Positions 1 through 5,461 of a stretch of DNA of 5,461 bases are shown piece after piece. Below the pieces are notes generated by a model. It was given only the letters and a program-made list of their open reading frames with translations, did not search any database and was not told the DNA's origin. This stretch comes from an uncultured Lentisphaeria bacterium (GTDB taxonomy: Bacteria > Verrucomicrobiota > Lentisphaeria > JABSQK01 > CAJWLW01), in contig CAJWLW010000322.1 in assembly GCA_913042885.1 (NCBI GenBank), forward strand, positions 1 to 5,461, in the 5' to 3' direction. Numbering within the stretch: the first letter of the stretch is position 1; each line of letters begins with the position of its first letter. The position numbers and the translations under genes were made by a program.

Positions 1-547
1 CGCGTTTGATTACCCACCACGCTTCTCCAATGGCATGGCTGCCGGTGGCGCAAGCAGAGACAATGCTGAAGTTCGGGCCGCGCAGATCATACAGAATCGA
101 GATCATGCCGGAAGCCATATCACTGATGAACATCGGTATCAGAAACGGTGATACCCGTCCCGGCCCGCCCGCTGCATAGTAACCGCACTGTTGCTCGAAG
201 GTGCGGATCCCGCCGATGCCGCTGCCTACGAAGACCCCGATCCGATGATTGTCGATGGCCTGCAGATCGAGGCCGGAGGTCTTGACAGCCTCGTTGGTAG
301 CGCCGATCGCATAGTGACAGAAGGGGTCGAGTCGCCGTGCCTCCTTTGCCGATATAAAGTCGGTGATGTCGAAGTCTTTGATCTCACCGGCAAAACGCGT
401 GCGGAAGCCAGAGGCGTCGAAGCTGGTGATAGGGCCGATACCACTGCGGCCCTGAAGAACGGAGTCCCACGCGTCGCCGACGGAATTGCCGACGGGTGAA
501 ATCACTCCTGTGCCGGTAACGACAACGCGTGTATCGTGCAGGTTCAC
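1..547 (-). CDS. fabF: 3-oxoacyl-ACP synthase II (KAS II), partial; C-terminus beyond the left edge
   Basis: FabF performs the decarboxylating Claisen condensation of malonyl-ACP with a growing acyl-ACP, the elongation step of cytosolic type II fatty-acid synthesis. The visible 182 residues are the N-terminal part of the thiolase fold; the family is usually about 410-420 residues. The start reads RVVVTGTGVISPVGN (residues 7-21). GVFVGSGIGG lies at 104-113, and SACATGSHAIGEA at 164-176 carries the nucleophile Cys166. The two catalytic histidines of the family would lie past the window edge. I chose the GTG at 547-545 because an in-frame TGA lies just upstream (565-563), no ATG lies between, and translation begins a few residues before the first beta strand, as in relatives. 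No Shine-Dalgarno sequence precedes it. It lies 273 bp downstream of acpP, the usual partner order. FabB is a less likely alternative because of the acpP linkage. Confidence 0.95.
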   Translation of the reverse strand, partial: MNLHDTRVVVTGTGVISPVGNSVGDAWDSVLQGRSGIGPITSFDASGFRTRFAGEIKDFDITDFISAKEARRLDPFCHYAIGATNEAVKTSGLDLQAIDNHRIGVFVGSGIGGIRTFEQQCGYYAAGGPGRVSPFLIPMFISDMASGMISILYDLRGPNFSIVSACATGSHAIGEAWWVIKR

Positions 548-820
548 GGTCGAGCTATTGGTTCAAGATTCAGAGAGCTACTGGAGGGTGACTTCCAGCT
601 TCCTCGATGGCCATGCGGGATCGGATACGTTCTCTGCCTGCACCTCGGTTCGGTTCGGGCGCGTCAACAGGCCCTGTCTCTCAGGCTTTCTCGAACACCA
701 CAAAATCGGTGTTAGAAGTTCGGTTGATGTAATTGTTAGATTCGATTGCGATGCGAAACCATCGCTGGCGTCCTATCTTGTGACTTGCGCGGCCGCTGCC
801 TACGCAAAAGCGCAGGCGCC
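548..820 (-). other. acpP-fabF intergenic region, no gene seen
   Basis: No convincing gene lies on either strand of these 273 bp. On the minus strand the stretch begins with a strong hairpin (817-798), treated separately. It also holds a smaller inverted repeat at 694-699/708-713 (AACACC/GGTGTT) and another at 581-585/594-598 (CTGGA/TCCAG) about 35-50 bp before the fabF start. A 14-codon open frame (614-570, minus) ends 22 bp before the fabF GTG, but it has no clear ribosome-binding site. I found no good -35/-10 pair for fabF. The spacing is long for acpP-fabF, which are often close together. The gap may let fabF be expressed below acpP, but that is inference. Confidence 0.5.
798..817 (-). 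promoter_or_regulatory. stem-loop just after the acpP stop codon (attenuator or 3'-end stabiliser)
   Basis: Read on the minus strand, GCCTGCGC (817-810), a four-base TTTT loop (809-806) and GCGTAGGC (805-798) form an 8-bp stem with one G-U pair. It begins 3 nt after the acpP TGA. No T-run follows, so it is not a classic intrinsic terminator. It could partly terminate transcription or protect the 3' end of a short acpP transcript, allowing acpP to be made in excess over fabF. The pairing is seen directly; the function is inferred. Confidence 0.45.
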
Positions 821-1060
821 TCAATTGGCGCAGTTCTTGTCTATGTAGGCGATAGCGTCTTTGATGTTCTGAAGTTGTTCGGCGTCCTCGTCGGGAATCT
901 CGAAGCTGAACTCTTTTTCAAGAGCCATGACCAATTCGACGGTGTCGAGTGAGTCGGCACCGAGATCTTCGACAAATTTGGCTTCCGGCGTGATCTGCTC
1001 GGGGTTTACTCCGAGCTGTTCGACCACGATCTCTCTTACTCGTTCATCTATTGATGCCAT
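821..1060 (-). CDS. acpP: acyl carrier protein
   Basis: AcpP is the small acidic cytosolic protein that carries acyl chains as thioesters on 4'-phosphopantetheine among the Fab enzymes and PlsX. At 79 residues it has the normal length. The hallmark helix II motif [18 protein letters not shown] (residues 31-48) is nearly the same as in E. coli AcpP, and Ser37 is the phosphopantetheine attachment site added by Acp[10 protein letters not shown] (53-61) is the conserved acidic recognition segment. One cysteine (Cys77) lies near the C-terminus, which is unusual but not unique. The ATG at 1060-1058 has a strong Shine-Dalgarno sequence (GGAGGG, 1073-1068) 7 nt upstream, the best in the window. Unlike the tightly packed plsX-fabH-fabG genes, acpP is set apart by 411 bp upstream and 273 bp downstream, which fits separate high-level expression. 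Confidence 0.98.
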   Translation of the reverse strand: MASIDERVREIVVEQLGVNPEQITPEAKFVEDLGADSLDTVELVMALEKEFSFEIPDEDAEQLQNIKDAIAYIDKNCAN

Positions 1061-1067
1061 TCAGTAT

Positions 1068-1073
1068 CCCTCC
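1068..1073 (-). promoter_or_regulatory. Shine-Dalgarno sequence of acpP
   Basis: GGAGGG lies 7 nt before the acpP ATG on the minus strand. It matches the anti-Shine-Dalgarno sequence closely. No comparable motif precedes plsX, fabH, fabG or fabF here, so acpP is probably translated more efficiently than its neighbours. Confidence 0.8.
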
Positions 1074-1283
1074 ATGTAGGTTTGATACGGCTACCGGCGA
1101 TTCCGAGGTCGGACCCGCGTTGGTACAAGGTTTTCGCATGAGGAAGTGTCATCGCCACAACGGCCGCTGTACAATATGCCGGCCCGGGATTCTCCGCCTC
1201 CTAACATGCCCCCACGCCCACTCGGTATCGGTAGGTGTATATGTGTGTGTGTGTAACGTCAGCAATCAGAAAAATACCGGCCT

Positions 1284-1312
1284 AATATGTGCAGTGTGCG
1301 GTCGAATGTCAA
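1284..1312 (-). promoter_or_regulatory. candidate sigma-70-type promoter for acpP
   Basis: On the minus strand a perfect -35 box TTGACA (1312-1307) is followed after 17 bp by CATATT (1289-1284), which matches TATAAT at four of six positions. The predicted start of transcription is near 1277-1275. A possible second promoter, TTGCTG (1265-1260), 18 bp, then TATACA (1241-1236), lies just downstream. A consensus -35 box, ideal spacing and a place in a long gap before a gene usually transcribed strongly make this the best promoter candidate in the window. The box matches are seen; activity is inferred. Confidence 0.55.
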
Positions 1313-1325
1313 CCAGTTTGTCCGG

Positions 1326-1377
1326 CCTTTGCAAAGGTTTTTCACGTGGTCTGGTTGGGTGCTTTTAGCCGCGTGAA
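1326..1377. repeat. operator-like inverted repeats upstream of the acpP promoter
   Basis: Two symmetric elements sit next to each other: the perfect palindrome CCTTTGCAAAGG at 1326-1337, 13 bp upstream of the TTGACA box, and TTCACGTGG (1341-1349) facing CCGCGTGAA (1369-1377). The CACGTG hexamer at 1343-1348 is itself palindromic. Their position upstream of -35 would suit an activator or repressor site. I cannot match either to a known fatty-acid regulator site (FadR, FapR, FabT, FabR), so the regulator is unknown. Confidence 0.35.
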
Positions 1378-1471
1378 GGTCGCCGAGTGCAAAACTGCGT
1401 TGAGAGTGTGTGGGGAGGGGTGAACAAACCTCGATCGTTTGCCCGTTTGATCTCGGAAAGTTTCACGCAAC

Positions 1472-2212
1472 CTACATGACCATGCCGCCGTCGATGCAGA
1501 TCGTCTGGCCGGTGATGTACGCCGCTTCGTCGCTGACCAGATACGCTACCAGTCCGGCAACCTCGTCCGGTAAGCCCGGACGACCCAGCGGAATTTGCGT
1601 CAAAAACTGCTCACGCGCCTCATCGTTCATGGCATTCGTCATGTCGGTGTCGATATAGCCGGGTGCCACACAATTGGCGTTGATATTGCGGCTTGCCAAC
1701 TCCTTGGCGACGGATTTCGTTAGCCCGATGATGCCGGCTTTGGAGGCAGCATAATTTGCCTGCCCGGCGTTGCCGGCGACGCCGACGACTGAGGAGATAT
1801 TGACGATACGGCCGCTGCGAGCCTTCATCATCGCGCGCGTGACTGCCTTGATGCAGTTGAATGTTCCTTTCAGATTGATGCTCATGACGGCGTCCCAGTC
1901 GTCTTCCTTTATTCGCACCAGCAGACCGTCGCGGGTTATGCCGGCGTTGTTGATCAAAATATCGATACTGCCAAACTCTGCGATGACGCTCGTGACCAGG
2001 TCATTGACCGCATCGACATCACTGACATTGGCTTGGCGCGTGTGTATCTCGACACCGGCAGCCGCGAAGTCTGGCGAGGCCTCTTCGCCGGCTTCCGGCC
2101 GGATATGGATGGCGATGACCGTCGCCCCGTCCCGCGCCAGGCGGATGCTGATTGCTTTACCGATGCCGCGGGTGCCGCCCGTGACGATAGCGATTTTCCC
2201 TTGTAAACTCAT
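1472..2212 (-). CDS. fabG: 3-oxoacyl-ACP reductase
   Basis: FabG is the NADPH-dependent reductase that turns 3-ketoacyl-ACP into (R)-3-hydroxyacyl-ACP, the first reduction in each elongation cycle. It is a cytosolic tetramer of the classical short-chain dehydrogenase family. At 246 residues it has the standard length. The Rossmann nucleotide-binding motif TGGTRGIG is at 11-18 and NNAG at 88-91. The catalytic residues are Asn113 (in INLKG), Ser141 (in NISSVVG), Tyr154 and Lys158 (YAASK). VAPGYIDTDM (182-191) is a typical FabG segment, and the end ITGQTICIDGGMVM is also typical. The ATG at 2212-2210 places the first beta strand at the right distance. No Shine-Dalgarno sequence precedes it, only an A/T-rich leader. 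It lies 57 bp after fabH, so the two probably share a transcript, and the pathway context makes FabG far more likely than another short-chain dehydrogenase. Confidence 0.96.
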   Translation of the reverse strand: MSLQGKIAIVTGGTRGIGKAISIRLARDGATVIAIHIRPEAGEEASPDFAAAGVEIHTRQANVSDVDAVNDLVTSVIAEFGSIDILINNAGITRDGLLVRIKEDDWDAVMSINLKGTFNCIKAVTRAMMKARSGRIVNISSVVGVAGNAGQANYAASKAGIIGLTKSVAKELASRNINANCVAPGYIDTDMTNAMNDEAREQFLTQIPLGRPGLPDEVAGLVAYLVSDEAAYITGQTICIDGGMVM

Positions 2213-2269
2213 AAAATATTTGGCGTGTTCAGGGTTTGGAATTCAGGAGAGTAGACGGAGTTGCCACTC

Positions 2270-3259
2270 TCACCACCGTACCAGATTGGCGCCCCAGGTG
2301 AGACCGCCGCCGAAGGCTACGAACAACAGGTAATCGCCGCGGTCGACCTGACCGGTACGCACGACTTCGTCGAGCGCCAGCGGGATAGAGGCGGCAGAGG
2401 TATTGCCGTACTTCTGCAGGTTGACGAACACGCGGTCCGCCGGCATTCCCAGTTCTTTGCCGACAGCGGCGACGATCCTGGTATTGGCCTGGTGCGGGAT
2501 GCACCAGCGCACCTGTTCGTGAGTCATGCCGGCCTGTGCGAGTGCGTTCCTGCCGGAGCTGGCCATAGCGCGCACGGCCAGCTTGAACACTTCCTTGCCC
2601 GACATGACCATGTACTGCTGTTCGTTGTCGAGGATTTCGCGGGAGATCGGCATGCTGGAACCGCCGGCGGGGATGTGCAGAATATCGGAATGATTACCAT
2701 CGGCAGCGAGATGTGAAGCGATATAGCAGTCATCTTCTTCGGGGACCGCCTGAATGATAACGGCACCGGCGCCGTCGCCGAACAGTACACAGGTGGAACG
2801 ATCGTTCCAGTTTACGATCGATGACAGCTTCTCGGCGCCCACCACCAGGGCGGTCTTGAATCGACCCGTTCGCAGCAGAGCCGAACACACATCCAAGCCG
2901 TAGACAAAACCCGAGCACGCCGCCTCGATCGAGAAGCATGCTGCCCGTGTCGCCTGCAGTCGCTGCTGAAGAAAACAGCCGGTATTCGGGAAACACTTGT
3001 CCGGGGTGATCGTTGCTACCAAGATCAGATCAATTTCGTCCGCTGTGATGCCGGCCATTTCCATGGCTCCTCGCGCGGCTTGCTCGGCCAGAGCCGACGT
3101 TGGCTGGTCATCTGCCGCGACATGCCGTTCGCGAATGCCGGTGCGGGTAACGATCCATTCGTCGGTGGTGTCGACGAGTTTTTCCAGGTCGGCGTTGGTC
3201 AGCACCTTTTCTGGTGTGTACGATCCTGTGCCAAGGATTTTTACGCCGTAGGTCTGCAT
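2270..3259 (-). CDS. fabH: 3-oxoacyl-ACP synthase III (KAS III)
   Basis: FabH starts fatty-acid synthesis by condensing an acyl-CoA primer, usually acetyl-CoA, with malonyl-ACP. It is a cytosolic thiolase-fold dimer. At 329 residues it is full length. The N-terminus has ILGTGSYTPEKVLTN (8-22) and the CoA-contacting DEWIVTRTGIRERH (33-46). The catalytic triad is complete: Cys115 in EAACSGF, His256 in IPHQAN (254-259) and Asn286 in YGNTS. GDGAGAV (161-167) and the C-terminal FGGGLTWG (316-323) are also typical. The ATG at 3259-3257 starts just before the first beta strand. No clear Shine-Dalgarno sequence precedes it. It follows plsX by 36 bp, as in most fab clusters, but is followed by fabG without fabD. 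Primer preference (straight or branched) cannot be read from the sequence. Confidence 0.97.
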   Translation of the reverse strand: MQTYGVKILGTGSYTPEKVLTNADLEKLVDTTDEWIVTRTGIRERHVAADDQPTSALAEQAARGAMEMAGITADEIDLILVATITPDKCFPNTGCFLQQRLQATRAACFSIEAACSGFVYGLDVCSALLRTGRFKTALVVGAEKLSSIVNWNDRSTCVLFGDGAGAVIIQAVPEEDDCYIASHLAADGNHSDILHIPAGGSSMPISREILDNEQQYMVMSGKEVFKLAVRAMASSGRNALAQAGMTHEQVRWCIPHQANTRIVAAVGKELGMPADRVFVNLQKYGNTSAASIPLALDEVVRTGQVDRGDYLLFVAFGGGLTWGANLVRW

Positions 3260-3295
3260 GAGCAGTGTCTCGTGTTTTGGCGGATTGCCGTTGGT

Positions 3296-4324
3296 TCAAT
3301 CGGTGGCAAGTTGCTGCCAGTCGATCGACGACACCTTTGCTAGGATGTGTTCGTTGACTCGGTTCTCCACCATCTCCGCCGCTACTCGGATGGCGTTTCG
3401 TACGGCTTTCGGCGTCGAGGATCCGTGCGCAATAATACAGTTGCCGTTGATGCCCAGCAATGGGGCACCGCCATATTCTTCGTGGTCTGTCAGTTCCTTG
3501 AGTTCCCGAAAGGCGTTCTTGGAGAGAAAGGCGCCGGCCATTCGAACGGGTGATTTGCGCATGCGGTTCTTGAGAATCTGGGTCATCGTCCGTGCCAGGC
3601 TTTCACAGGCTTTGAGCATAACGTTGCCGACGAAACCGTCGCACACGACAACGTCGATGTCATTGGTGAAGAGGTCATGGCCTTCGATATTGCCAATGAA
3701 ATTGATCGGCATCTGTTTGAGCAGCTTAAAGGCATTTTTCGTCAGGTCATTGCCTTTTTGATCCTCGCCGCCGAAGCTGAGGACGCCGACACGCGGTTCT
3801 GGTGTCCGCAGGATATAGCGTGAATAGGCTTCGCCAAGGAGCGCATACTGTGCCAAATGTATCGGCTTACAGTCGACGTTGGCCCCGACATCGAGCACCA
3901 GAAAGGAACTGCCCGTGGACGTTGGCATGACCGCAGCGATGCCGGGACGTTCGATGCCTTCGAGCGTTCGCGTCTTGACCACAGTGGCGGCGACAGCAGC
4001 ACCGGTATGGCCGGCGCTGACCAAGGCGTCGGCCTGGTTGTTCTTCAGCAGTCCGGCGGCGACGGTGATCGAGCTGTCTTTTTTCTGGCGCAATGCCGTG
4101 GAGCTTGGGTCGGTCATCGTGATTGTCTGAGAGGCGTGTACCAGTTCCAGTCGAGATTCGTCCATACTTGGCTCGATGTGATCGAGTTCGCGTTTGATGA
4201 TCTCGGAGTCTCCGACTAGCAAGAACTTCCGGATGTGCGGAAAGTCGGTCAGTGCCTGATGGATTCCACGTATATTGCAGGCGGGCGCGTTGTCGCCGCC
4301 CATGACGTCAACAGCAATTTGCAT
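3296..4324 (-). CDS. plsX: phosphate acyltransferase PlsX
   Basis: PlsX converts acyl-ACP and inorganic phosphate to acyl-phosphate, the acyl donor that the membrane enzyme PlsY uses to acylate glycerol-3-phosphate. It links fatty-acid to phospholipid synthesis and works as a peripheral membrane protein. At 342 residues it has the usual length. The signature N-terminus is AVDVMGGDNAP (4-14). Further family motifs are VSAGHTGA (102-109), LDVGANVDC (144-152), GGEDQKGND (185-193), GNIEGHDL (211-218), VVCDGFVGN (226-234), and a C-terminal block from YGGAPLLG (284) to IAHGSS (298-303). The ATG at 4324-4322 directly precedes the first conserved strand, so the start is secure, although only an A/T-rich leader without a Shine-Dalgarno sequence lies before it. 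It is likely the first gene of a plsX-fabH-fabG transcript, or is read through from the YceD gene. Confidence 0.97.
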   Translation of the reverse strand: MQIAVDVMGGDNAPACNIRGIHQALTDFPHIRKFLLVGDSEIIKRELDHIEPSMDESRLELVHASQTITMTDPSSTALRQKKDSSITVAAGLLKNNQADALVSAGHTGAAVAATVVKTRTLEGIERPGIAAVMPTSTGSSFLVLDVGANVDCKPIHLAQYALLGEAYSRYILRTPEPRVGVLSFGGEDQKGNDLTKNAFKLLKQMPINFIGNIEGHDLFTNDIDVVVCDGFVGNVMLKACESLARTMTQILKNRMRKSPVRMAGAFLSKNAFRELKELTDHEEYGGAPLLGINGNCIIAHGSSTPKAVRNAIRVAAEMVENRVNEHILAKVSSIDWQQLATD

Positions 4325-4532
4325 GAATTATCATCTCATCAACGTTCTTCTGTCGTCTGGCAGTGAAACCCTAAATACTGCTGCTGTCTGCGCCGAACAC
4401 CTGTTGGCACGGACGATTGCCGAGATAGGTGGGTTTGGATGTTAGGTGACAAAAGTAACCGTTCGGCGGGATTATAAAAGGGCGGTGAGCGAAATCCGCA
4501 AGTCCCAGGTGCTACGTGGCAATTGTACGGTG
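4325..4532 (-). other. yceD-plsX intergenic region without rpmF
   Basis: These 208 bp separate the YceD gene from plsX, where rpmF (ribosomal protein L32) is often found. All three minus-strand frames lack an L32-like start or its lysine/arginine-rich and cysteine segments. One frame stays open for about 60 codons but has no ATG and no recognisable family. The region holds a TATAAT box (4476-4471) and a two-part stem-loop: on the minus strand CACCT (4431-4427) pairs with AGGTG (4402-4398), and GGCA (4421-4418) with TGCC (4409-4406). It probably serves as the promoter and leader of plsX. Confidence 0.5.
4471..4501 (-). promoter_or_regulatory. candidate promoter upstream of plsX
   Basis: A perfect TATAAT (-10) lies at 4476-4471 on the minus strand. 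The best -35 is weak: TTGCGG (4501-4496), at a long 19-bp spacing. A perfect -10 hexamer in an otherwise GC-rich gap just before the plsX-fabH-fabG run is suggestive. It would give a plsX leader of about 140 nt that contains the 4431-4398 stem-loop. Read-through from the YceD gene is an alternative. Confidence 0.4.
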
Positions 4533-5012
4533 CTACAGATCAAGTCCCTCGAGCTTGTCAAAAGCGCTCGGCGCGCTCGCCGGAGTCGGGCAGTCGCACT
4601 CGCCCACGTTGAGGTTGCGGCCGCATTCAGGGCAGAGGCCACGACAGTCGGGTAAGCAGAGGCATTTTTGCGGGAAGCCCAGCAGGATATCTTCGCGTAC
4701 ATCATCCGTCAAATCCAGAAAATCATCCGTTACTTCCTCGTAGAACAGGCAGACATCGGGATTTTCAACGAGATGATCGTAATAGCGCAAGCAGCGGTCA
4801 CAGCGGCATCGCAGGGTCGTTCTGATCGTACCGCGTACGAGGATGTCGTGCGCGGCGGGGAAGGCGATGAGATCGTATGCCAGCGGGTTCGAACTATTGA
4901 GGCGGTCGCTTTCGTCGATATCGAAGAACGATGCCGGCAGATTGCCGGTGATCGGCAAGCCCTCTTCGGCTATGTGTTTGATGTTGACTCGGATTCCATC
5001 GTTTTTATTCAC
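4533..5012 (-). CDS. YceD family (DUF177) protein
   Basis: This 159-residue protein belongs to the YceD/DUF177 family. E. coli YceD is encoded with rpmF and plsX; in plants and some bacteria the family has been linked to 23S rRNA maturation, but the molecular role is not settled. The sequence shows the family layout: a beta-rich N-terminal half, then CRCDRC (69-74) after GTIRTTLR, an acidic stretch around FYEEVTDDFLDLTDDVRED (90-108), and the C-terminal LPDCRGLCPECGRNLN block (120-135) followed by CDC (139-141). The cysteine groups (69, 71, 74; 117, 119, 123, 127, 130, 139, 141) look able to bind metal such as zinc, as an inference. The GTG at 5012-5010 is chosen because an in-frame TAG lies 15 nt upstream and GGGGAG sits 4 nt before it. 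It precedes plsX as in many bacteria, but rpmF is absent between them. Confidence 0.88.
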   Translation of the reverse strand: MNKNDGIRVNIKHIAEEGLPITGNLPASFFDIDESDRLNSSNPLAYDLIAFPAAHDILVRGTIRTTLRCRCDRCLRYYDHLVENPDVCLFYEEVTDDFLDLTDDVREDILLGFPQKCLCLPDCRGLCPECGRNLNVGECDCPTPASAPSAFDKLEGLDL

Positions 5013-5197
5013 CGTACTCCCCGGCTATGTTACTGGCGAACGAAAAACCGTGACCTGTCATGCGGCGCGATCCGCGCCTCGAATGGCTACCGGAACCATA
5101 CACTCGTTTTCGGCGAAACATCAATTCTTGCGGTGCAAAGTTCCGGAACCTTGACGTTGCCCGCATGTCTTACTACTTACATGTATGGTGCAAAAGC
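5013..5197. promoter_or_regulatory. divergent promoter region between the YceD gene and the DUF6941-like gene
   Basis: This 185-bp region must serve two genes facing away from each other. For the minus strand, TTGATG (5124-5119), 18 bp and TATGGT (5100-5095) make a plausible promoter, with a leader of about 75 nt before the YceD GTG. That leader contains a 6-bp all-GC hairpin with a 3-nt loop (5078-5064). For the plus strand, TTGACG at 5151-5156 is a candidate -35, but no good -10 follows. The octamer CCGGAACC occurs twice in direct orientation (5090-5097 and 5143-5150), the second inside a perfect palindrome GTTCCGGAAC (5140-5149). Box matches are seen; function is inferred. Confidence 0.35.
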
Positions 5198-5461
5198 ATG
5201 ATGAATGAATGCCCAATGGGTCTGGCACTTCTGGTGTGCGATACCATTATCCAGGAGAAACAAACTAACAAGCGATCGTTGATCGGGCTGTTTGACCGGC
5301 TTTACACCAAGAATCTGCCGTGCGTACATCCGAGTCTGTCGATTTTTGTGTCGCTGACCAGCGGTAGGGGCAATTACGCCTGCGAAGTCGTTTGCCGCCA
5401 TCAGGCAACCGATACCAATGCTCTCGCGGTCAAAGGTAAAGTGGCGTTCAAGGATCCGATG
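5198..5461 (+). CDS. DUF6941-like protein of unknown function, partial; C-terminus beyond the right edge
   Basis: An open plus-strand frame runs to the window end with no stop (88 codons from 5198). It resembles the DUF6941 family: a short N-terminus leading into LALLVCDTIIQEKQTNK (9-25), then SLIGLFDRLY (27-36), PCVHPSLSIFVSLTSGRG (41-58), NYACEVVCRH, and LAVKGKVAFKDP. I recall these proteins as usually about 120-140 residues and beta-strand rich, so roughly a third is missing. Their function is not known to me. ATGs at 5198 and 5201 are in frame and equally possible; an upstream in-frame ATG at 5165 would add 11 residues that do not look like the family. No Shine-Dalgarno sequence precedes any of them. 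It has no signal peptide or membrane segment in the visible part and is divergent from the fab genes, so a role in fatty-acid synthesis cannot be assumed. Confidence 0.75.
   Translation, partial: MMNECPMGLALLVCDTIIQEKQTNKRSLIGLFDRLYTKNLPCVHPSLSIFVSLTSGRGNYACEVVCRHQATDTNALAVKGKVAFKDPM

Larger units (their letters stand above)
1061..1471 (-). other. fabG-acpP intergenic region: promoter and long acpP leader
   Basis: This 411-bp stretch holds no gene I can support. From fabG towards acpP on the minus strand it contains: no clear fabG terminator; an imperfect inverted repeat (TTCACGTGG 1341-1349 with CCGCGTGAA 1369-1377, 8 of 9 matched); a perfect 12-bp palindrome CCTTTGCAAAGG (1326-1337); a promoter candidate with perfect TTGACA (1312-1307); an alternating CA/TG run (1242-1254); further short GC-rich inverted repeats around CGGCCG; and the acpP Shine-Dalgarno sequence. 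If the promoter is real, the acpP leader is about 215 nt. The one longer plus-strand frame here (1051-1368) has no family signature and spans the promoter, so I do not call it. Confidence 0.55.

Noticed and set aside
486..848. Plus-strand open frame of 120 codons across the acpP-fabF gap
   Set aside because: Antisense to the fabF start and the acpP end, with no recognisable family or ribosome-binding site.
1051..1368. Plus-strand open frame of 105 codons, cysteine-rich, in the fabG-acpP gap
   Set aside because: It needs a TTG start inside the antisense of acpP, has no ribosome-binding site or family signature, and spans the acpP promoter and the TG repeat that supplies its Val/Cys run. Chance frame.
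1400..1471. Possible fabG terminator (CAAAC/GTTTG pairing just after the stop codon)
   Set aside because: The stem is only 5 bp and no T-run follows, so it is not a credible intrinsic terminator.
2261..2716. Long plus-strand frame within fabH
   Set aside because: Antisense shadow of a full-length FabH with intact catalytic residues.
4346..4530. Minus-strand frame open for about 60 codons in the yceD-plsX gap, considered as rpmF
   Set aside because: No ATG, and the translation lacks the L32 N-terminus and its cysteine motifs. Only weak TTG/GTG starts without a Shine-Dalgarno sequence are available.
5177..5401. Minus-strand frame of 74 codons at the right end
   Set aside because: It lies antisense to the DUF6941-like frame, which has the convincing protein pattern.

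Overview
This window is a bacterial chromosomal segment holding most of a type II fatty-acid and phospholipid biosynthesis (fab) cluster on the minus strand. At the right edge a divergent gene on the plus strand runs off the window. I see no mobile element, CRISPR array, tRNA or rRNA, and base composition looks even throughout. This is core housekeeping DNA. I found no convincing new biological system, only departures from the usual cluster layout and some regulatory-looking DNA.

In transcription order on the minus strand (right to left): a YceD/DUF177 protein (5012-4533, GTG start); a 208-bp gap with a TATAAT box and no rpmF; plsX (4324-3296); fabH (3259-2270, 36 bp after plsX); fabG (2212-1472, 57 bp after fabH, no fabD between them); a 411-bp non-coding stretch with a good promoter candidate; acpP (1060-821), the gene with the clearest Shine-Dalgarno sequence here; a 273-bp gap that opens with a hairpin; and fabF (from a GTG at 547), whose first 182 codons are visible before the left edge cuts it. 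On the plus strand a DUF6941-like protein begins near 5198 and is cut by the right edge after about 88 codons.

The enzymes fit one pathway. PlsX converts acyl-ACP to acyl-phosphate for phospholipid synthesis. FabH starts chains from acetyl-CoA and malonyl-ACP. FabG reduces the 3-ketoacyl-ACP. AcpP carries the chain on phosphopantetheine at Ser37. FabF elongates. The malonyl-CoA:ACP transacylase (FabD), usually found between fabH and fabG, must be encoded outside this window.

The organism cannot be named with confidence. A yceD-plsX-fabH-fabG-acpP-fabF order, a DUF6941-type neighbour, moderately high GC and weak Shine-Dalgarno sequences at most genes suggest a lineage outside Proteobacteria and Firmicutes. 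A PVC-superphylum relative (Verrucomicrobiota, Lentisphaerota or Kiritimatiellota) is my guess, offered as low-confidence inference.
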